NCBI GenBank assembly: GCA_902785575.1
Contig: CACZZF010000006.1
Location: forward strand, 62,001 to 126,000
Direction of reading: 5' to 3'
Length of the DNA stretch: 64,000 bases
From: an uncultured Bacteroidia bacterium
Lineage (GTDB): Bacteria > Bacteroidota > Bacteroidia > Bacteroidales > UBA932
A program made the translations under genes and the position numbers. Positions 17,475 to 25,779 of this stretch are shown here, one piece after another. The first letter of the stretch is position 1. Each line of letters starts with the position of its first letter. The notes under the pieces are model-generated. The model had not been told where the DNA came from and did no database searches. It saw only the letters and a list, made by a program, of their open reading frames with translations.

Positions 17475-19628
17475 TCACTTCACCGATGCGAGGAATGTCG
17501 AGGCGGGGAGGCCGGCGGAGTTGACGAGGTTGGCCCTGGTGTAAGGCTCCCAGGCGTAACGGACATAGACCGGATTCTTGACTTCCGGAGCGGAAAGAAC
17601 AACCCTGTCGCCCTCGAGGCGGCAGGTTGCTTTATGATAAAGCATATCCTTGCCAGCCAGCTCAAAACCAACCACTTCCGGTCCCTCCGAAGGTCTCAGG
17701 CCATCACCGTATTCAAAGGTAACGACCACTTCCTGGGCGACCGAAGGCGACGACAAAGGTTCCGACCGCCGACCATTTGCCCGTATAGGGTCGCGAAGCG
17801 ACAGGGTGGCGGCGGAAGCCTTTGTAACCGCCTTGAACAGCGGCCCTGAGGGCTCTATATTAAAACCATAATCGTTGTGCAACGCCAGCCTAGCGAGCCT
17901 TTCCCCCACGGGTTTCTTTTCCTTGTAATGCACATCAGTGGGGTCACCAAGGTCGCTGGAAACGGCCATCCCGAGGTGAGGTCTGCTCTCCAGCAGCCTC
18001 CTCTGGCTGTCCCTGAACCAAGGCCAGGAAGGACGGTTCAAACTTGAGAGCTGGACATAGTAAAACGGCATGTCGGAATCCCCGAACCATTCCCTCCAAC
18101 TGTCAACCAGCAGAGGGAACAGATATTCATGAGCCTCGAAGTTGTGGGCATTGGATTCTCCTTGGTACCAAAGTACCCCGGCGATGGCCGGATGACCGAG
18201 CGGAAGTATCGCTGACTCAAAAAGATAGCAAGGCTCATAAGGATGTCTGGCGAACTTGTCTCCCTGCTTGTAAGCAATGTTCTTGGCGGCTCGTTCGCGG
18301 GCCCATCCCTGTATGAAATCGTTATTTATCCAGTCCCTGAGAATCACCGGAAACTTCCATTCCAGGGTGTTCCTGTCAATCCATGATTCAGCGGTCGCCC
18401 CGCCAACGGCGTTACAGATTATCCCTACGGGAACCTTCAGACTATCACGAAGTTGCTTCGCGAACCAATACCCGATAGCGGACATTCCGGAGGATGGATC
18501 CGGAGACGCTGTTTTCCAGCTGGTAGGACGAAGATAAATCAGGTTTTTCACCGAATCAATAGCGCTCTGAGGCCATTCGACATCATAGGTCTCCCAATAG
18601 GGCCACTGGTCATATAAACGAAGGTCAGGATCTGTCGAGGCTGCCGCAGCCTCCTTTCCTCCAGTAGCGGAACCAAGCGCGTAACGCATATTTGACTGAC
18701 CTGAGCAAAGCCAGACCTCGCCAATCGCCACGTTGGAATATTCAAATGATTGGTCCTTGGTGGAAATCGTAAGTCCCAGTCCTGTAGCGGCTTCCATCGA
18801 TGGGAACTCCACACTCCATTTCCCGTCCAAGCCGGTGACGGTCTTTAAAGTCTTACGTCCCAGTTTGACAGTCACTTTGTCTCCGGCATTGGCCATTCCC
18901 TCGATTACTATAGGTCTACGGCGCTGCAGGATCATATTGTCAGAGAACAAAGGCGAGACGGTCAACCCGCCGTAATCGCCGGTTATCTGGGAATAAACTG
19001 TCTTGGCCAGCATTCCGTACCCAACCTCGTCAGGATGGATGGCATCGGGAATATGCCAGGGGAAGGGATAAAGCGGGGTGTGGAAGTCAATAAGCTCACA
19101 ACCAGCCGTTTCCGCCACCACCTTGATGGCTTCTTGTATATCCTCGTGCCATTGCTTTGTACCGGACATGAAGCGATGATGCCGGTCTGCCAGCGGAGAG
19201 AGAAGGGCGATTATTATCCTCGCATCGGGATTGGCTTGCTTGCAAGAATCTATCAAAGCGAGATAGTCTCCCACGAAATCATCCCTATAGTTTGGCCAGG
19301 AACGAGGGTCGGTGTCATTAACTCCCAGATGGATGACGCAGATGTCTCCAGCGAAGTCCATCGCTTTCCGGTACTCCTCCTGGTCGAAATAAGGCCTGAA
19401 CGAACGCTTGATAAGTGTCGCTCCGTTCTTCCCGAAATTACCCACCTCATAGTTCTCGCCCAAAAGCACCTGAAGCTGAGATGGATAGGAATAATTCACC
19501 CGGTCTTCGATAGCGGCACCATAGGTGATACTGTCTCCAATGCAGGCCACTTTTATCTTTCTGACAGGAGCGCCCAATGATGGCAACACAAGCGCACAAG
19601 CGACAACCGCAAGCAGGAATCTTCTCAT
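17475..19628 (-). CDS. Double esterase: SGNH/GDSL hydrolase plus sialate O-acetylesterase domain
   Basis: 717 aa with signal peptide 1-20. The first module is SGNH: Ser33 in GDSIT, Asn104 in GVNDT, Asp195 and His198 in DAIHPDEVGY. The second is a SASA domain (PF03629) from about residue 222, with GQSNM around Ser312. Both families remove acetyl or acyl groups from sugars, so it probably strips O-acetyl decorations from host or plant glycans in the periplasm. It starts 10 nt after the TPR-HTH regulator. A family D palindromic element adds residues about 602-626 in the C-terminal Ig-like part. Confidence 0.88.
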   Translation of the reverse strand: MRRFLLAVVACALVLPSLGAPVRKIKVACIGDSITYGAAIEDRVNYSYPSQLQVLLGENYEVGNFGKNGATLIKRSFRPYFDQEEYRKAMDFAGDICVIHLGVNDTDPRSWPNYRDDFVGDYLALIDSCKQANPDARIIIALLSPLADRHHRFMSGTKQWHEDIQEAIKVVAETAGCELIDFHTPLYPFPWHIPDAIHPDEVGYGMLAKTVYSQITGDYGGLTVSPLFSDNMILQRRRPIVIEGMANAGDKVTVKLGRKTLKTVTGLDGKWSVEFPSMEAATGLGLTISTKDQSFEYSNVAIGEVWLCSGQSNMRYALGSATGGKEAAAASTDPDLRLYDQWPYWETYDVEWPQSAIDSVKNLIYLRPTSWKTASPDPSSGMSAIGYWFAKQLRDSLKVPVGIICNAVGGATAESWIDRNTLEWKFPVILRDWINNDFIQGWARERAAKNIAYKQGDKFARHPYEPCYLFESAILPLGHPAIAGVLWYQGESNAHNFEAHEYLFPLLVDSWREWFGDSDMPFYYVQLSSLNRPSWPWFRDSQRRLLESRPHLGMAVSSDLGDPTDVHYKEKKPVGERLARLALHNDYGFNIEPSGPLFKAVTKASAATLSLRDPIRANGRRSEPLSSPSVAQEVVVTFEYGDGLRPSEGPEVVGFELAGKDMLYHKATCRLEGDRVVLSAPEVKNPVYVRYAWEPYTRANLVNSAGLPASTFLASVK
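17753..17825 (-). repeat. Family D in-frame palindromic element in the SASA esterase gene
   Basis: 73 bp bounded by ACAAAGG and CCTTTGT. The core contains CATTTGCCCG(T/G)ATAGGG and the palindrome GTCGCGAAGCGAC. It lies in the opposite sense, relative to its host gene, to the copy at 23901-23975. Confidence 0.85.
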
Positions 19629-19638
19629 TCTGAATTAT

Positions 19639-21222
19639 TTAGTTATTGAGGCAACGGAGGAAGAAGTCCTTATATTCGGAGCCGGAATTGGAAATTCTCC
19701 CCTTCAACCTCCACACCCGGTTATATATCACATTCTTTTCTTTCTCCATCAAGGCGGAGATCGTGGTACTGGAGAAACCGGCGGCGGTGAAACCGTAGAG
19801 TTGGAAGTCTTCTTCCTTCCATGCCGGGAACTCCGACCTGAGCTTGGTCATGACACCATCGTTGGTCTTGTCCAGCATGTCCTCCAGATTTTTCCTGACC
19901 TTCTTGTCGCTCCGCAGCCCCTCAACGATGGACTTGACCTCTTTCAAGATCCTGGGCTGGAGGTTGCCGGTACCCTCATAGATGTAATACTGCTCGCAGA
20001 GCCGCTCCAAAGCCTGGAACCCAGGGCTGTTGTCATCCTGAGCGAAGCGAAGGATCTCCTCTTCCTTGACCGCCAAACGATCTCTCAAATCCTCAGCTAT
20101 GCTCATGTACCTGTCCCTCTCGGCGATCTCGGCTTCCAGAAGTCGTTGTTGCTCAGAACGATAATATAGGTAAGCCACCACCACGCCGCCGACTGTCAGA
20201 AGAGCCGCCAAAGCCAAAAGCCACATCTTTAGTCTGGCAGAGCGCAACTTCTCAGCCTGAATGTCAGCTTGGCCTTGGAGATATTCCCTCTGACTTGCGG
20301 AAACAGCCCCCTCAAGAGCCTCTGATTGAGCCTTGTCGCCATATTCAGTGACCCTCTCCAAAGCCTTAAGCGCTCTGGCGGTGTCACCGGAGCGAGAAGC
20401 GATCTGATACTCCCTGAAATCAGCGTCAGCCACATCCTCGTCACTCTCGGCAGAAGCTTTCGCCTCGGAAAGCCACCTTAAAGCCTCCTTCTGTTCTCCC
20501 GCTAATGAGTATGAATATGCCAGAATTCCCTTGTCAGCTGAACTCAAAGGATAATGAAGCTCATTGGCCGCTCTGCCGAGCATATCGATCGAGAGTGTAG
20601 GGTCAGGATCATCCTTGCTGACCGCAAGGGAAGCATAAGATTCCAGGCATCTCGCTTCCAAAAGGGTATCACGAGACTCATGAGAATCATAGAGAACGCT
20701 CTTGAATATATCTTCGGCAGCGTCAAATTTACCGGCTGCCGAATGCGCTTTCCCGATTTCCAGCAGGGTTCTCAGACTTTCGCCCTCCTCACCAGCCGCT
20801 TTAAAAGCCTCCGAGGCCCTGGCAAGATACAAGATCTCGTCAGCGGAATTGCCTGACACTCCACTGGTTCTGGCCATGTCTCGGCAAACTTTTCCTTCCA
20901 ATAACGTCTCACCTGCCTTATCGGCATATTCAAGAGCCTGGGTGTAAGAGACAATGGCGGCTGAATAACTCTTCTCATTGAACTGGGCCCTCCCCAGACA
21001 GTAAAGAGCCCGGGCCTTCTGGCTGTCGTCTCCCCTTCTTACGAACCAATTCGCGACCTTGGCCACATCCGTCGAACTGACCGTGTTGACATAGCCCATA
21101 TCCTCCTCCATCTTGTCCAGAACAGCGTTCATCTGGGTGTCCAGTCCCGTAGAGCAGGAGACCGTTATCAGGAAGAGCAGCGACCAAAGAAGGGCCGTGA
21201 TTTGAAATCTGTTTATCGCCAT
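19639..21222 (-). CDS. TPR sensor-regulator lipoprotein with membrane helix and C-terminal HTH
   Basis: 527 aa. The N-terminus looks like a lipoprotein signal (Cys23 in ITVSC). Residues about 60-310 are tetratricopeptide repeats, then a membrane helix at about 332-353, a coiled coil and a C-terminal HTH-like end (DGVMTKLRSEF, then YNRVWRLKGRI). This is a common Bacteroidota layout for periplasm-sensing, membrane-bound regulators. A family A repeat sits in the cytoplasmic coiled coil at about 389-397 (EEEILRFAQDD). It lies 3 nt after the ThiL-like gene and 10 nt before the esterase, so one operon is likely. Confidence 0.8.
   Translation of the reverse strand: MAINRFQITALLWSLLFLITVSCSTGLDTQMNAVLDKMEEDMGYVNTVSSTDVAKVANWFVRRGDDSQKARALYCLGRAQFNEKSYSAAIVSYTQALEYADKAGETLLEGKVCRDMARTSGVSGNSADEILYLARASEAFKAAGEEGESLRTLLEIGKAHSAAGKFDAAEDIFKSVLYDSHESRDTLLEARCLESYASLAVSKDDPDPTLSIDMLGRAANELHYPLSSADKGILAYSYSLAGEQKEALRWLSEAKASAESDEDVADADFREYQIASRSGDTARALKALERVTEYGDKAQSEALEGAVSASQREYLQGQADIQAEKLRSARLKMWLLALAALLTVGGVVVAYLYYRSEQQRLLEAEIAERDRYMSIAEDLRDRLAVKEEEILRFAQDDNSPGFQALERLCEQYYIYEGTGNLQPRILKEVKSIVEGLRSDKKVRKNLEDMLDKTNDGVMTKLRSEFPAWKEEDFQLYGFTAAGFSSTTISALMEKEKNVIYNRVWRLKGRISNSGSEYKDFFLRCLNN
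20032..20057 (-). repeat. Family A half-element in the TPR regulator gene
   Basis: GTCATCCTGAGCGAAGCGAA plus GGATCT, read on the minus strand as ILRFAQDD without a frame break. Confidence 0.8.
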
Positions 21223-21225
21223 GCC

Positions 21226-22236
21226 TTATTCGTTGTTCCAGCCCTGGGCTTTGACAGGGAGCTCAACGCCTTCAGGAGTGACCAAAACGGCACCCACCTC
21301 GGGCTGCGCCAAATGGCCGATGATATCAAAAGTCTGGAACTCCCTGCGGAACTTCTCCGCTGAGAGGATCGGAATAGTGAACAGCAGCCTGTAATCGTCA
21401 CCCCCATTCATCGCCGCGGATATCGGGTCGATGTCCATCTCTTTTCCGAAAGTGAAACTATTCCCTTCGAACGGGATCTTGTCAGCGTAGACCTTGACTC
21501 CGAGTCCGGAGTCCCTGACAAGGCGTTTCAAGGTGTCGGACAAGCCGTGGGAAACCAGATAGCCGTGGGAGGGATATATCCCCGCTTCTTCAAGACCGGC
21601 GACAACTCCCGAAGGGATCTCAGGCTTCAAATAGCTACCAATCAGCATCTTGTATTTCTCGAGATCAGGCTGAGCGGAATCGTCCGTTGTCTTCTCGAAA
21701 GTCTTCTTCTCACGCTCCAGGATCTGCTGGCCGAGATAGGCGGCCCCGAGACTGCCGGAGACGCAGACCAGATCCTTGCTGCGAGCCTTCACTGTCCGGC
21801 CCTTGGTCAACTTAGATTCCTCACCAACCGCAGAAACTACAACAGTCAGCCCATTCGGAGACGGGACCAAGTCAAGATCAATGGTTTTGAATCCATGCTC
21901 CTTGGCGGCGACCACAACTCCTCCCCATAAGTCCTTGACATGACTGAAGTCAAGTTTCGCCGAGAGACCCAGCCGGACAGACAGCGTCTGTGGCTTGGCC
22001 ATGGAGGCATATAGTTCTCCCGCCACCACAGATGCGCATTTGTAGCCAAGATGTTTCAGCGGAAAATAAACAAGGTCAAAATCAATCCCTTCCGTGAATA
22101 CACGGCTGGAGGATATAACTGTGCCGCCTGGAGTTGCTTCAAATGAGGATTTGTCGGCCTTTTTGAAACCTGTCCCCTCGAAAAGAAGGCCTATCGCCTC
22201 TTCCTTGCCATATTCCTTGAAAGACTCTTCTGCCAT
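21226..22236 (-). CDS. thiL: AIR-synthase-related protein, thiamine-monophosphate kinase-like
   Basis: 336 aa. The AIR-synthase fold is seen in FTEGIDFDLVYFPLKHLGYKC near residue 48 and the glycine/Asp-rich ATP loop ISAAMNGGDDYRLLF near 273-287. ThiL adds the second phosphate to make thiamine diphosphate. The first metal-binding segment is FTEGIDF rather than the D-rich motif of classical ThiL, so it may be a divergent ThiL or an unassigned relative. It heads the TPR-esterase operon and is divergent from the phosphatase gene at 22317. Confidence 0.7.
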   Translation of the reverse strand: MAEESFKEYGKEEAIGLLFEGTGFKKADKSSFEATPGGTVISSSRVFTEGIDFDLVYFPLKHLGYKCASVVAGELYASMAKPQTLSVRLGLSAKLDFSHVKDLWGGVVVAAKEHGFKTIDLDLVPSPNGLTVVVSAVGEESKLTKGRTVKARSKDLVCVSGSLGAAYLGQQILEREKKTFEKTTDDSAQPDLEKYKMLIGSYLKPEIPSGVVAGLEEAGIYPSHGYLVSHGLSDTLKRLVRDSGLGVKVYADKIPFEGNSFTFGKEMDIDPISAAMNGGDDYRLLFTIPILSAEKFRREFQTFDIIGHLAQPEVGAVLVTPEGVELPVKAQGWNNE

Positions 22237-22266
22237 GGATTCGCTATTTTTTGTGATCAGATATCA

Positions 22267-22274
22267 CAAAATTA
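22267..22274 (-). promoter_or_regulatory. -7 box TAATTTTG for the ThiL-like operon
   Basis: It matches TAnnTTTG and gives a leader of about 27 nt to ATG 22236. It is close to the divergent box at 22286. Confidence 0.5.
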
Positions 22275-22285
22275 GCACATTTTGT

Positions 22286-22293
22286 TAAATTTG
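22286..22293 (+). promoter_or_regulatory. -7 box TAAATTTG for the 22317 gene
   Basis: Perfect consensus, leader about 20 nt. No -33 TTTG at the usual distance. Confidence 0.5.
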
Positions 22294-22316
22294 TGGTATT
22301 GATAACACTATCCATC

Positions 22317-23162
22317 ATGAAAAGAGCATTCCTATTCCTGATGGCAGCCTTGATGATACTGCCTTCAACCATGTCCGCCAAGAAAAACAAGGTGGCGGAT
22401 GTCAAAGTCATCTCCTACAATATCCGTCTCGGTGTGGCCAAGGATGGGACCAATTCCTGGGAGTTCCGCTATCCGGCGTCAGCGATGATGATCAATGACC
22501 AGAAACCGGACATTTTCGGACTTCAGGAAGCTTATGACTTCCAGGTCAAGTACCTTGAGGATTATTGCGAGGACTACAAGGGTGTCGGTGTTGGCCGTGA
22601 GGACGGAAAGCACGAGGGCGAGCACATGTCCATCTTCTACAACAAGAAGACGACCAAGCTTCTGAAATGGGGAACATTCTGGCTGTCAGAGACTCCCGAG
22701 GTGCCCTCGATGGGTTGGGACGCCGCCTGCTTCCGTACGGCCACATGGGCTCTTCTTAAAGACAAGGCCAGCGGCAAGAAGTATTACTATGTCAATACCC
22801 ATCTCGACCATGTCGGCTGGGAGGCCCGTAAGAACGGTCTGAAGCTCATCGTGGACAGGATAGACAGCATCAATCCTAAGGGTCTTCCGATGATCCTGAC
22901 CGGTGATTTCAACATGAGGATTGACCGTCCCGAGTTTGACGACTTGAAGAAAATTATGCAAAACGCCCGTGAAGTGGCCGCCAAGACCGATCACCACCAG
23001 ACTTTCAACGGCTGGGGAAAGGCTGGTCCTGACAGCATCATTGACTACGTCTGGTTCAAGGGATTCAGCTCATGCCCTCAGTATGAGACCATCACCAAGC
23101 CGTACATGGAGCGCAAATACATCTCTGACCACTACCCGGTCACAGCTACTTTGATATTCTAA
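22317..23162 (+). CDS. Secreted endonuclease/exonuclease/phosphatase family protein
   Basis: 281 aa from ATG 22317, which begins the signal peptide MKRAFLFLMAALMILPSTMSA. EEP-fold (PF03372) motifs are present: VISYNIRLG, FGLQE with the metal-binding Glu, NTHLDH, LTGDFNM and the final SDHYPVTA. Members hydrolyse phosphodiesters (DNA, sphingomyelin, inositol phosphates). Export suggests a nutritional phosphodiesterase role. The beta-lactamase-fold gene starts at the next base, so the two are an operon. Confidence 0.9.
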   Translation: MKRAFLFLMAALMILPSTMSAKKNKVADVKVISYNIRLGVAKDGTNSWEFRYPASAMMINDQKPDIFGLQEAYDFQVKYLEDYCEDYKGVGVGREDGKHEGEHMSIFYNKKTTKLLKWGTFWLSETPEVPSMGWDAACFRTATWALLKDKASGKKYYYVNTHLDHVGWEARKNGLKLIVDRIDSINPKGLPMILTGDFNMRIDRPEFDDLKKIMQNAREVAAKTDHHQTFNGWGKAGPDSIIDYVWFKGFSSCPQYETITKPYMERKYISDHYPVTATLIF

Positions 23163-24482
23163 ATGAAGAGATTAATCATCACTTGGGCCGCCTTCATGGC
23201 GGCCTTTTTATCCTTTGCGCAGAATAGCCTTCAAAGGGTAAGGCCGGAGGAATGCGGCATGGATGGGACAAGGCTGGAGCGGATGGATAAAGTCATTGAG
23301 GACGCCATTGAAGAGAAAACGATACCGGGAGCGGTGGTGTCTGTGGTAAGAGGGGACAAGGTTGTCTACCTTAAGGCCTATGGCAATAAATCGCTGGTTC
23401 CTGAGGTTGAGCCTATGACGGTGGAAACTATGTTCGACTTGGCTTCCGTGAGCAAATGCGTCAGCACAACTCTTTGTGTCATGCAGCTGATAGAGAACGG
23501 GTTAATCCGTCTGACTGACAAGGTTGACATGTATATTCCAGGGTTCAAGCCTTGGGTTGATCCTGAGACAGGAGAAACCGTGGATATCATTATCCGGGAT
23601 CTCTTGACCCATTCTTCCGGACTGGACGCTTATCCTGACGTGGAAGGTTTTGTGGCAGAGTTTGGTGAGAACACTCCTGATGAGTTCGAAACTTATGTGG
23701 CCACTCGTGTCGGACGTAATTTCCGGCCGGGAACCCAATGTCTCTACAGTTGCATCAATTTCGTAACACTGCAGCGGATTCTTGAGAGAGTGACGGGAGA
23801 GAGGCTTTGCGACTATGCCCAAAGCCATATTTTCGATCCACTCGGCCTCCAGCACACTTGTTATCTACCTATACAGGCGGCGGACCTGAAAAACCAAGGC
23901 GGCAAAGGTCCTGACCGCCGACCATTTGCCCGGATAGGGTCGCGAAGCGACAGGGAGGCGGCGGGAGCCTTTGCCACCTTGGTGTCCAAGTGTGCTCCGA
24001 CTGAGGTGCAGGCGGATGGGAAGCCGTTGAAGGGTGCGGTCCATGATCCGCTGGCCAGAAAGATAATGGGAGGCAACTCGGGCAATGCGGGTGTGTTCTC
24101 CAATGCCGAGGATCTCAGTGTCATCTGCTCGGCAATCATGAATGGCGGAGCGCTTCCGGGAGCGGAACCTCAGGCCCGCATCCTCGGTCCACTCACTGTC
24201 GATCTGATGTGCGAGGCCCCTATCCAGAATGCCCCCTCTGTAGGCCGCGCGTTGGGTTGGGACAAGGACGGATGGAACCCCGGAACCAGAGGAGACATAT
24301 TCGATCCCGAGACCAGCATTTGGCATACCGGCTACACCGGCACCTCGATAGTGATGGACATGAATACCAAGACCGCGGTTGTCCTTCTTACCAACAGGGT
24401 CCACCCGGAAGACAAAGGCAGCCTCGCGCGTCTCCGCGCCCAAGTCTCCAACATAGTAGCTGGGTCAGTGATAGTTAGATAA
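23163..24482 (+). CDS. Serine hydrolase of the beta-lactamase / class C esterase fold
   Basis: 439 aa with signal peptide 1-20. The SxxK catalytic pair is Ser95/Lys98 in SVSK. Tyr195 in LYSCINF stands where YxN proteins have YSN, so the Asn is replaced by Cys. A late HTGYTGTS stretch supplies the third motif. This is PF00144, which includes esterases, D-aminopeptidases and penicillin-recognising hydrolases; antibiotic resistance is not implied. A family D element adds residues about 247-271. It converges with the HemW-like gene and overlaps it by 8 nt. Confidence 0.85.
   Translation: MKRLIITWAAFMAAFLSFAQNSLQRVRPEECGMDGTRLERMDKVIEDAIEEKTIPGAVVSVVRGDKVVYLKAYGNKSLVPEVEPMTVETMFDLASVSKCVSTTLCVMQLIENGLIRLTDKVDMYIPGFKPWVDPETGETVDIIIRDLLTHSSGLDAYPDVEGFVAEFGENTPDEFETYVATRVGRNFRPGTQCLYSCINFVTLQRILERVTGERLCDYAQSHIFDPLGLQHTCYLPIQAADLKNQGGKGPDRRPFARIGSRSDREAAGAFATLVSKCAPTEVQADGKPLKGAVHDPLARKIMGGNSGNAGVFSNAEDLSVICSAIMNGGALPGAEPQARILGPLTVDLMCEAPIQNAPSVGRALGWDKDGWNPGTRGDIFDPETSIWHTGYTGTSIVMDMNTKTAVVLLTNRVHPEDKGSLARLRAQVSNIVAGSVIVR
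23901..23975 (+). repeat. Family D in-frame palindromic element in the beta-lactamase-fold gene
   Basis: 75 bp (25 codons) with perfect terminal inverted repeats GGCAAAGG and CCTTTGCC and the inner palindrome GTCGCGAAGCGAC. It encodes a Pro/Arg/Ala-rich insert (PDRRPFARIGSRSDREA). Confidence 0.88.
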
Positions 24483-25776
24483 GCTGGCGGATGATGTCGT
24501 CGGAGGTGAAGAAATGATCCTCCGGGATACGGATATATCCTTCACTTCGCACTCCGACAAACTCAGGGCTCTGTTCAAGATGACATGCTTCTATGTCATC
24601 CTGAGGGAACGGAGTGACCGAAGGATCTTGCACCCGAATCAAAGCTCCTTCAGAGATGAGAGTGTCGACAACCTGATCACCGGCAAGAGACCTCAGCTCG
24701 GCTTCCGGGAGACCATTGTCTGTGCGCAACGGAAGCATGATCCTCTCAACACTGATGTCCTCAGGAGTCAAATGTTCTTCTTCCCTGGAATATGCCTTCA
24801 AAGAACCGTCACCTAGCCTGTGAGGGATGTCCTCGCTATTCCAAGACCTGACGGAACTAGCTGATAATGAGTGCGCTCCAGGCCCTAATCCGACATAGGG
24901 CACACGATGCCAATAGGCGCTATTGTGAACGGCCTCCCGGCCAGCAAGCGCGAAATTTGATATCTCATAATGGCGGTAACCAGCCACACCAAGTTTAGAA
25001 CAAAGATGGTCATATTGCCTCCCGCATTGCTCGTCAGTTGCCTCGGTGAACTTGCCCTGGGTAATCAACCGCTCCAGGGCGCTATCTTCCTCAATAGATA
25101 ATTGGTATGCGGAGATATGCTCAGGCCGAAGTGCCAAAGCTTTATCTATTGTCTCTGACCAAAGAGTCTCGGAAAGTTGAGGAAGTCCGAATATCAAGTC
25201 TATGCTGATATTGTCAACGCCGCAGCGACGCAACAAATGGAAGGCCTCCACAGCAGTAGCCGAATCATGCCTGCGATTCATCCAGCGGAGAATCCCATCG
25301 TCAAACGACTGGATTCCCATACTGATCCGATTGACACCAAGCGACAAAAGACCACGGACATATTCCTCCCCCTTCTCCACAATATCCTCCGGATTCACCT
25401 CCACGGTGAACTCCTCCCACGGTCCTGCTGGCGCACCCCTTCCCGGTAGCGAGTCAATAGATCTAACGATTTTGGAGAGAACACTTAGCGGAAGCACCGA
25501 AGGAGTGCCCCCGCCGATATATAAAGTATTGACCGCCAGAGTTTTGGCTATCTCCTCACGCCTTCCTTCAATCTCTCTGCAAACCGCTTCAGCATACGCC
25601 TCGAATATAGCCTCTCGCTGCGGCAAGACGACCCCAGGCGAGCATTTACCCGGATAGGGCGCGGAGCGCAGCGAGACTGGGGTCGGTCTTGCCGCAGAAC
25701 CTGACGCGCATACAATGGAGAAGAATCCGCAGTAAGTGCAGCGGCTCTCGCAAAAAGGGACATGAAGATAAATCAC
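24475..25776 (-). CDS. hemW: HemW-like radical SAM protein (coproporphyrinogen III oxidase family)
   Basis: 433 aa. The radical SAM cluster motif is Cys9, Cys13, Cys16 (CESRCTYCGF), followed later by GGGTPS and the HemN_C-type end. HemW relatives carry heme or insert it rather than oxidise coproporphyrinogen. Striking: a family D palindrome encodes about residues 28-52, right after the cluster loop, and a family A element encodes about 383-402. The gene lies 3 nt after a coiled-coil membrane protein on the same strand. Alternatives are HemN-type anaerobic oxidase or HutW. Confidence 0.85.
   Translation of the reverse strand: MIYLHVPFCESRCTYCGFFSIVCASGSAARPTPVSLRSAPYPGKCSPGVVLPQREAIFEAYAEAVCREIEGRREEIAKTLAVNTLYIGGGTPSVLPLSVLSKIVRSIDSLPGRGAPAGPWEEFTVEVNPEDIVEKGEEYVRGLLSLGVNRISMGIQSFDDGILRWMNRRHDSATAVEAFHLLRRCGVDNISIDLIFGLPQLSETLWSETIDKALALRPEHISAYQLSIEEDSALERLITQGKFTEATDEQCGRQYDHLCSKLGVAGYRHYEISNFALAGREAVHNSAYWHRVPYVGLGPGAHSLSASSVRSWNSEDIPHRLGDGSLKAYSREEEHLTPEDISVERIMLPLRTDNGLPEAELRSLAGDQVVDTLISEGALIRVQDPSVTPFPQDDIEACHLEQSPEFVGVRSEGYIRIPEDHFFTSDDIIRQLI
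24571..24629 (-). repeat. Family A in-frame element near the 3' end of the hemW gene
   Basis: CTGTTCAAGATGAC and GTCATCCTGAGGGAAC form a partial inverted repeat, then GACCGAAGGATCTTG. On the minus strand it reads RVQDPSVTPFPQDD without a stop. Confidence 0.75.
25622..25693 (-). repeat. Family D in-frame element near the 5' end of the hemW gene
   Basis: 72 bp (24 codons) with terminal inverted repeats GGCAAGAC and GTCTTGCC; the stem continues inward as GACCCCAG/CTGGGGTC. It shares the ATTTACCCGGATAGGG core with the copies at 17753 and 23901. Confidence 0.85.
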
Positions 25777-25779
25777 CGC

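Noticed and set aside
23901..23975. Frameshift or pseudogene in the beta-lactamase-fold gene
   Set aside because: The odd Arg/Pro-rich stretch is an in-frame insert; motifs before and after it are intact.
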